Source of the DNA: Nymphaea colorata
Lineage: Eukaryota > Streptophyta > Magnoliopsida > Nymphaeales > Nymphaeaceae
Length of the DNA: 64,000 nt
Reading direction: 5' to 3'
Assembly: GCF_008831285.2 (NCBI RefSeq)
Contig: NC_045146.1
Coordinates: 10,242,972 to 10,306,971, forward strand
The position numbers and the translations under genes are program-made. The first letter of the stretch is position 1. Every line of letters begins with the position of its first letter. Shown here piece by piece: positions 56,760-64,000 of this stretch. Below the pieces are notes generated by a model. It saw only the letters and a program-made list of their open reading frames with translations. It had not been told where the DNA came from and did no database searches.

Positions 56760-58300
56760 TCAGATCATACCTCAATGTGAGAATAAGTGTGGATACTTCT
56801 TTCACATATCAGCTCCAAGCTCCCATGTGCTCCCCTTCAACCCATAGTGTTGCCATTTCACTTTTGTTAGAGGAATTCTCCTAGTATGAAGTACTTGCTC
56901 TCTTTGATCCATAATTCTAATAGGTTTTTCTTCCATTGTCAAATTATCTTACACATGCATACCTTGAAAGTCAATCAGATATGTAAGATCCAACACATAC
57001 ATTCGAAGCATGGAGACGTGAAAAACGTCATGAACATGACTCAACTTAGGTGATAGTGTCAATCTGTATGCAATCCCTCCAACCTTCTCCAATATTTCAA
57101 AAGGCTTAATGAACCTCAGGTTCACTTTCCCTTAATACTGAATCGAAAAATGCCTTTAGTAGGTGAAATTTTCAAAAGCACATTATGACCAACCTTAAAA
57201 ACCAACTCTCTATATCAAATGTCAACGTAATTCTTCTGTCCACTTGGAGCTATCAATAACTTTTATTATCAATTGTTCTTGGTTGGTGTAATGTTGCAAT
57301 ACCAAAGGGTTTTCGATCTTGCCATCACCCATTTTAATCCAACAAGTTGGTGATTTGCACGGCCTTCGATATAAGGCCTCGAAGTGTCATCTCCATACTA
57401 GAGTGTTAACTGTTATTATATGTAAACTCTACCAATTTGATATGATTATGTCATTCTCTTTTCTAGTCTAAAATACAAGCATGTAACATGTCCTCTAAGA
57501 TCTACATAGTCCTCTCAAATTTTCCATCAGTTTGGGGGTAGAATGTTATGTTCAACTTAAGTTTGGTACTCAATGCATTTTGTAATTACCTTCAAAACTT
57601 AAGTTTGGTAGTCAATGTCTTTTGTGATTGCTCCCAAAACTTAGAGATAAAACGTGAGTCTCGATCTGTAATAATAGACTTTGGCACCCATGCAGTTTGG
57701 CTATCTCTCCAATATATAACTCTACGAGACTTTTCAATGACATGATTGGTAGAAAATAAGCTGACTTTGTAACTTGATCAACAATCACCTATATGACATC
57801 ATGTTGTCTCCTAGTGTGAGGTAAACCTATCACGAAATCCATCATAATGTCCTCTCATTTTCACATTGGAATATCTATTTTCTGCAACAAGCCTCCTATC
57901 TATTGATGTTCTGCTTTGACCCACTGGCAAACTAAGCATTTTGCCACATATTTTGTAATTTTCATTAAGGGCACCAATAATTTTGTTTCATATCCTAAAA
58001 CATCTTTGTACTACCAAGGTGTATAAAAAATTTGCTACCAAGCTGTATAAAAAATTTGGACTATAAGTTTCATCAAAAAACTAACACTTCACCCTTCATC
58101 GCTAGGGACTACAAATCTTTTTCAAAACTATAATGAATTGTCTTCATCTTGATACCAAAAGGAATATGCCTTCTTACTTTCTCCCATGTTTTTAGCAAAA
58201 TCGGGGTTTTCTTTTTGCCTCAATATAAGCTCATCTAACAATGGATATCATATCAAAGGTAGTTATAGTTACTTTGTTCTCAACACATAGGTGACATGCT
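56760..58300 (-). pseudogene. Tekay-like integrase and chromodomain-type tail remnant
   Basis: Minus-strand motifs from right to left: DFVIGLPHTRRQHDVI with VIVDQVTKSAYFLP (about 57,750-57,860), DRDSRFISKFWEQSQKTL (about 57,620-57,670), then FIKPFEILEKVGGIAYRLTL and HVHDVFHVSMLRMYV (about 57,000-57,130) and a VKWQHYGLKGSTWE tail (about 56,830). The order core, GPF/Y region and tail is that of chromovirus integrase. Several frames and stops. Confidence 0.85.
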
Positions 58301-58379
58301 ATCACACCTTGCGACAATGTCCAAAAGTGATTCATCATACTACATATCATTGTCTTTGCATGTCTACTCAAAGCATCGG

Positions 58380-59430
58380 CCACCACATTCATTTTTCCTG
58401 AATGATATGATATTTAAAAATCATAATCTTTTAAATATTGAATCCATCTTTTTTTTTTCTTACATTGATATCCTTTTGGGAGAATATGTACTTTAACGAC
58501 TTATGGTCTATAAACACCTCGAACACTACTCCATAAAGATAGTGTCTTCAAATCTTCTGTGTGAATATTATCGCTCTCAATTCCAAATCATGAGTGAAAT
58601 AATGTTTCTCATGTGTCTTCAACTGTCTAGATGCATAAGCTACTGCATGACCATGTTACATCAATACACAACCATAATCGATTGTCGATGCATCAATGTA
58701 TACCACACATCTAGAATTACTAGATGGAAGCGTCAAGATAGGTGCGGTGGTAAGCTTGTCCTTTAGAGTTTAGAGACTTTTTTTGTACTCCTCATCCCAA
58801 ATGAACTTCACTCTTCTTAATAGCTTAGTCATGAGCATAGCTATTTTCAAAAAGTATTATAAACATGTGATAGTACCTTGCCAATCCCAAGAAGCTTCTA
58901 GCCATAGTTACATTGAGTCGCATTCTCCAGTCCTATAGTGCCGACACCTTAGCCGGATCTACAAAAATTTCATCTTGCGAGATCACATGACCAAAGAAGT
59001 TTACTTTCTCTTGCCCAAATTTGCATTTTGAGTACCTGGTATATAACTTATGCTTGCGCAAAATCCCAACACACTTCTTAAGTGATCTCTATGCTCTATC
59101 TTGCTATCTGAATACACCAAAATATCATTCACAAATACAATAACAAATCAATCCAAATAGTCTTGAAAAACCCAATTTATGAGGTCTATAAACGCTACAG
59201 GCGCATTGGTCAACCCAAAAGGCATGACCCTGAATTTATAGTGCCCATATCTATTTCAGAAGGTAGTCTTAGCAACATGTTCCTCCTGAATCAAAAGCTG
59301 ATGATAACTTATCCTCATATCAATCTTGAAGAACACCTTTGTGTTCTTGAGCTAATCAAATAAGTCTTCAATTGTAGAAAGTGAATACTTATTCTTGATA
59401 GTGACTTGATTCAACATGTGTGATCAATGC
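58380..59430 (-). pseudogene. Tekay-like reverse transcriptase and RNase H remnant
   Basis: The RT catalytic region reads FVIVFVNDILVYS (near 59,120; the canonical IDD is changed to VND), followed by HVISQ-like and LGLARYY-like segments (58,860-59,000). RNase H shows VVYIDAST, HAVAYASRQLKTHEKHY and LELRAI (58,560-58,720). Frames are interrupted. Confidence 0.8.
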
Positions 59431-59435
59431 ATAGC

Positions 59436-59762
59436 TCATCGTTTCACTTTTCTTCTTATCTTCAATTCTTCTAACTTTACTGGTGTCATACAGTATGGTT
59501 CCTTAGAAATGAGAGATGTCTCTGGTAACAACTCTATCTTGAATTTAACTTTTTGTGTTGAAGACAAACTCATTAACTCTTCAGGAAACACATGGGGGTA
59601 TTCACTCATAATGACCACATCCCCTAACTTCATCAGTTTAGTCACACTAGTCAACACGTTGACCAAGAATGTAACACTCTCCTTTTCTAATAATCGTTTA
59701 GTCATTAGTGCAGACACCATTATCTTATCAGTTCGACTGACTTTTTGAGCTTGGAATTCCAC
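59436..59762 (-). pseudogene. Tekay-like protease-RT linker remnant
   Basis: The frame contains YPHVFPEELMSLSSTQKVKF and PYCMTPVKLEELK, the conserved segment just before RT in Tekay/Del elements. It stays open for 108 codons. Confidence 0.8.
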
Positions 59763-59834
59763 TACCTACATTTCATGAGTCAACAATTGTATTTGGTCCT
59801 TTTTACAATCTATATTATTGTAGTGTGTATATAG

Positions 59835-60233
59835 TCAATCCATGCCCAAAATAACATTGAACCCACTAAAACTTATGATCACCAATTGTGCAGAAAAATT
59901 GTGTTGATGAATCTCTACATCCACATCACATATATACTGGCTACATGACTCTTGAGTGTGCATAGGGCTGACCACTTTTAAGACATATCTCATCATCTTA
60001 GCTGACACTTCTAGTGAAGTGGCAAATCGACTAGATATAAAAGAATGAGCCACTCTTGCATCAAATAACACTTTAGCAATGTGAAAACCAACAAGTAATG
60101 TACCTTCAATGAGATCATGTGTCTGAAGCTCCTTCATGCTAGTTGCATAGACACGTCCAGTAGTCTTTTGTGCATTTGAAGGACCAGTAACTCCTTTTCT
60201 CATATTTGTGGGCAATCTTTGATGAAGTGTCAC
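59835..60233 (-). pseudogene. Tekay-like aspartic protease remnant
   Basis: The frame has EGTLLVGFHIAKVLFDARVA followed by HSFISSRFA and, later, FNVILGMD, matching the retropepsin of Tekay elements. The catalytic D-(S/T)-G-A triplet is replaced by DARVA, so the site is destroyed even though 132 codons remain open. Confidence 0.85.
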
Positions 60234-61060
60234 ATCATTTCATAGTGTAAACATGCTCTGGTCTCCTGATAACATGGCTTTTTGGGATGCACACATAAGC
60301 AAGTGGGACAACTCGGTTGAGTCAAATTAGTCATTGCCCCATATGTAGGGTCACTGTGGGTAGGCTTGTTCCACCTAAGTGCTATGTCATCTTGCCTCTC
60401 ATAAGGCTTTACCCCGCATGTGAAGTTGTTGAGCTTGGCCTGCATCCACCCATCATGCAATTGATGGTTTGGCTTCTTATGGTGGTCCCTCTGAGTCCTT
60501 ACCCAATCCTCCTCCATGAGTCTAGCCATTGTGACCACCTCATAGTCTATCATGCAATCCATGCAGAAACTTGTCTGGTCTGACCTCATCAGTGGTGTAG
60601 AGATGTGGGGAATACACCTCTATGTGTCGATACTTCGTAACATACTCCTCCAAGCTCATATGATTTTGTTGCAACTCAAGAAACTCTTGCATTTTTTTTT
60701 ATTTCTTGCATGTGCTAGGAAGTGGATGTTGAAGAATGAATCAATGAATTGCTTCCATGAGATCAGTTGTTGACCTGTGAACCTAATCTTATGGGTCAAT
60801 TGTCACCACCATTTAGCATCACCATTCAACAAGTATGAGCCATAGTTCACTCTATCTCTTTCTGTCATCTTAAGAAGCTCAAAGATGTGCTCTACCTCTT
60901 CAATCCACTCCTTCACCGCATCTGGGTTCCCATCTCTAGTAACGACAAGTGGTTACATCGACATGAACTGTTTAAATGACACCAAAGTCGCCTTCTCCTT
61001 AGGTGGCGCACTGGTTTCTCCTATAGGAGATGCATGACTCCTCTAGTTACTGACTATCGA
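60234..61060 (-). pseudogene. Tekay-like gag remnant
   Basis: Minus-strand reading shows EWIEEVEHIFELL-like and LLNGDAKWW-like motifs (about 60,800-60,930) of the gypsy gag, and a decayed zinc-knuckle region reading CYQETRACLHYEMM near 60,240-60,290. Frames are broken. Confidence 0.7.
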
Positions 61061-61477
61061 TTGGACTAGGGAGGTCAGAGTATCTGCAAAGTCGTCAGCA
61101 CTATAGCCTGTTGATATACACCAGTCTGGGTGAACGGTTGCCCAATGTTCTATCGTCCAGTTGGATATGCACATCTGAATGGGCCGAACCCAACTCTCTC
61201 TATGCTACAGTAGCTAGCCCACCTTGCTTCTTACCCCTACATTGGTACTCCATCTGTACAAGTAAAAAACCCTTATTTTTATTACAAAATATATGACAAG
61301 TCGTTCAAGTCGAATTGCAAAGATGCATCATCACAATATTTCAACACACCAATCCATTCTATACATATATATCACAGTAAAAATCAAAATTACAATAAGA
61401 AATCAATTTAGTGTGTACCTGGGTAACATGACTTCACAAATAGACTTTAGTTTATATCTGTAGTGGGGTTTTACCAT

Positions 61478-61493
61478 AGCTTCGATACCAAAG
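61478..61493 (-). other. Primer binding site of the Tekay-like element
   Basis: Minus-strand TGGTATCGAAGC follows the inner edge of the right LTR after two or three bases. It resembles the methionine-tRNA primer site with two changes. Confidence 0.55.
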
Positions 61494-63959
61494 CTATCAC
61501 ACTCTGACCTTTTTAACCCCCAAACAATTTTTTTATACAACAAATCAAAGTACAATGACATAACAATTAAAAATGAGCTATGCACATCAAAATGATAATG
61601 GAGAAAACATTCTATTATGTAATAAATCTAGTTCATACAAAATAATTTCATATTTATCAATGACACACATGACAAAATGCTCTCAAAACCACAAGATCGA
61701 TGTCTAACAAAAATAAGACATCAATGAGACTAAACCATGACGCACTGGCACGGCTATAGACTCAAAATCTCCCTAGTAGTATGTGAGTGGAGCCATTTGA
61801 TCAACTTGTTGCCCTGAGTTTACCCAAACCTAAAAAGGTAAACAATAGAAGGCTTAGCCTTCATAGTATAGCAACAAACTAGATAAATTTCTAACCCTCT
61901 AAGGTACATGCTCAAATTTATAGTCTAACATATAAAGAACATAATCACTATGATATTATTATACGTGCATGTAGTCACATAACTTGTCATGGTAGTCCCT
62001 CACATATTCCATAATATTTAAAGACCTTTCAATAGCTAGAATCCACACATCATATTCAATTTAAGCATATTCACTTCATTGACATTTGTTCCATTTATAT
62101 CTATTTCATTTACATTTGATTCAATGAATTAACAACTCCTTTGAGTGCAAAACACAGACGTGTGTATACCGTGGGTGACCTACAGTCGGGAGACAATCCT
62201 CGTGGTGGCCCGAAACGATACAGATCCGTTCACACTGCAGTGGTAGAGCAATCATCTATGCATTTGCAAATTTCAAGGATAGTTGCTCATCCTTTCCTAG
62301 AATACCTAGGTTGGGAAGTCGGGAGCCCAACGCTCCAAGCACATCAGATAATGATATTCTGGGTCTTACACCACCAACGATATGAGCAAGCGAGACCAAT
62401 GGTGAGGGTGGGACATATCTCAAACATATTACCATAACCTACTAGCCTCCCATCAATTCTTCATTTTTTGCTTCTCATTATAGAACACATTCACAATAGG
62501 CCCAGATAGCACACGAAGTTGGTTCACTTCACGAGTGCACCTATACCTCAACTCACCTCCATAAGAGGGACATATCTCAAACATATTACCATAACCTACT
62601 AGCCTCCCATCAATTCTTCATTTTTTGCTTCTCATATTTTATAGGCACCTCTACCCATTAAGTTCATACTTCTGCCCATTAAGTTCATTCAATTAAATCA
62701 GCGCCCAACGACAATGCAAACGAAAATTTCATAGCATTCACATCAGTCAAGCATAACAATCACATCATGGAAAAACTTAGTCAAACCACGAAGAGTAGTC
62801 TCAATCCATGATTGATTCGTAGCTATCCTATGTAAATATCATGCTAGGACACTCACTAATGTACAATTTGGGTTGTGAGATACTCAACTCATTCCCCACT
62901 TAATATGTCCTATGCAGTTATAATTTCTAGCATGCATATGCCATTGCATAATAATTTTAAAACAATCAATCAATCTTATAATTAGTCAATTTCACACATG
63001 CAACCACAATGCAATGAGCACACTTTATTCACACAATCTTAGACCTTCTCCTATGTAATAAAATTTCTATCATGCGCCCGAAATCATTTAAATTGAATCT
63101 AGTATGCTCAAATAATAATCATTCAAGCACTTAAGGAAAACATCAGACAAAATAGGCTCGATTAGGCCTCGCTCACCCCGCTTTTAGAGTCCTAGCCGCT
63201 GTAGTGCTCTGGCAGCGACCCCAAAAGTTCAATCAATCTCCAAATGGCTAAGGTCGTATGTTGTCATCACTTCGAACACCCTCTATTTGCTGGAATGAGG
63301 AGAAAGATGCACTCCTCCAACTGCCAAATCCAAAACAACCTAAAGAGCTGAGAATGAGCAACAGAGAGATCAATAAAGAGGTTTGACGATAGTAGAGGGC
63401 ATCCAGTTGAGAGGGAAATGGTTCGGCTGAGGGAGATGCACGCATAGGAGAGAGATAGCGATAAAGACAAACCAAGAGAGAGATAAAATGCGACAAATAG
63501 GGATGGTACAACAAAAATAGACGATGGGGAGAGTGCGGCAGACCAAGGGGATCGATGAAAGAGGGCTCACTTGGAAGAGAGTGCAGAAAGAGATGCAAGA
63601 GTGAGAGATGGTGAGGGTAAGAGAACACTGGCGAAAGAAAGAGGAGAGGGTGAGGGACAATGAGAGACAGTGAGGGTGAGAGGATTTGGGACTGAGAGGG
63701 AGAAGAAAATAGATGAGATGGAGGGCGAGAAAGAGAGAGAAGACATAAGAGAGAGAGAAATCGAGAGGGGCTTACCTCAACACCGCCCCTTTCACCTCTG
63801 TTGCGCTGCTTCTTCTTATGCCTCTTGTTTCTCTGCACCAATCTCGAACTAGTGAGAGAGATGAAGAGGGAGAGCTCCGACAATGGGCCTTCCTCTTCAC
63901 GTGGGTGGAGTTCGGGTCCAGGTCTGACCCTGATCCAGCCCAAAATGCCACTCATTACA
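61494..63959 (-). repeat. 5' (right) LTR of the Tekay-like element
   Basis: Inner edge ATCACACTCTGACC resembles the TGTCACACCCCGACC edge common in this lineage. The outer edge CCACTCATTACA equals that of the left LTR. A 69-bp exact internal repeat lies at 62,410-62,478 and 62,567-62,635. The long minus-strand Leu/Ser-rich frame (63,248-63,955) reflects the AGAGAG-rich strand and parallels the left LTR. Confidence 0.75.
62410..62635. repeat. Exact 69-bp direct repeat, period 157
   Basis: GGGACATATCTCAAACATAT... occurs at 62,410-62,478 and 62,567-62,635. The left LTR has a single counterpart, so the duplication arose after insertion or in only one LTR. Confidence 0.9.
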
Positions 63960-64000
63960 CTATGTCCCTCTCGTGCTCTCTCTCTCTCAAATTCTCACTA
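63960..64000. other. Flank of the Tekay-like element
   Basis: Only 41 bp remain, including a short TC run. Nothing can be assigned. Confidence 0.6.

Larger units (their letters stand above)
53676..63959 (-). mobile_element. Decayed Tekay/Del-like chromovirus (Ty3/gypsy), about 10.3 kb
   Basis: Direct long repeats lie at about 53,676-56,729 and 61,494-63,959. Between them, from right to left, are primer site, gag, protease, RT, RNase H, integrase and a chromodomain-like tail, then a polypurine tract (minus-strand TTTGAGGAGGA) against the left LTR. Gene order, kilobase-scale LTRs and the tail after integrase fit the Tekay/Del lineage. Stops and shifts run through all domains. No target duplication is visible because the left LTR seems to lack its outer end. 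Confidence 0.85.

Overview
The window reads as nuclear DNA of a flowering plant. It is AT-rich, eukaryotic and intron-bearing. It carries one intact land-plant gene (a UBA2-type two-RRM RNA-binding protein), relics of two other plant families (class II trehalose-phosphate synthase and a type I MADS-box gene) and several kilobases each of plant-type Copia, Tat-like and Tekay/Del-like retrotransposons. The species cannot be named from the sequence.

Layout. 1-11,100: AT-rich intergenic DNA with short hAT-like elements. One family-A element (3369-4115, perfect 8-bp target duplication) sits inside an older relative, and a family-B element lies at 8055-9327. 11,140-12,900: the only gene I consider intact, UBA2-like, on the minus strand with a TATA box and telo-box. 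13,000-15,700: intergenic with simple tandem repeats. 15,700-20,700: a non-coding, LTR-like block built of tandem arrays, interrupted at 20,701-26,532 by an old minus-strand Copia element whose RNase H region was itself hit by a family-B hAT element. 28,631-29,890: a broken class II TPS gene with a family-A hAT element inserted in an exon. About 30,120-30,360: a minus-strand MADS-box fragment. 31,330-31,650: one end of a CACTA-like element.

33,406-39,079: a small hAT MITE (family C, 8-bp duplication) split by a very young Copia element (33,579-38,920). The Copia LTRs differ at only two of 294 positions, yet its single gag-pol frame carries three stop codons and a terminal frameshift. About 42,800-46,480: a minus-strand, decayed Tat-like Ty3/gypsy element. 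48,540-50,061: the 3' end of a plus-strand Ty3/gypsy element. 51,490-53,440: a possible inverted-repeat DNA element carrying an exon-like piece. 53,676-63,959: a decayed minus-strand Tekay/Del-like chromovirus about 10 kb long with LTRs of several kilobases.

Apart from UBA2, everything with coding homology is a relic or a mobile element. No new enzymatic or defence system is visible. The most informative content is the layered transposon history: three hAT-like families with matched 8-bp duplications, one element nested in its own family, one in a TPS pseudogene exon, one inside a Copia, and a Copia inside a fourth.
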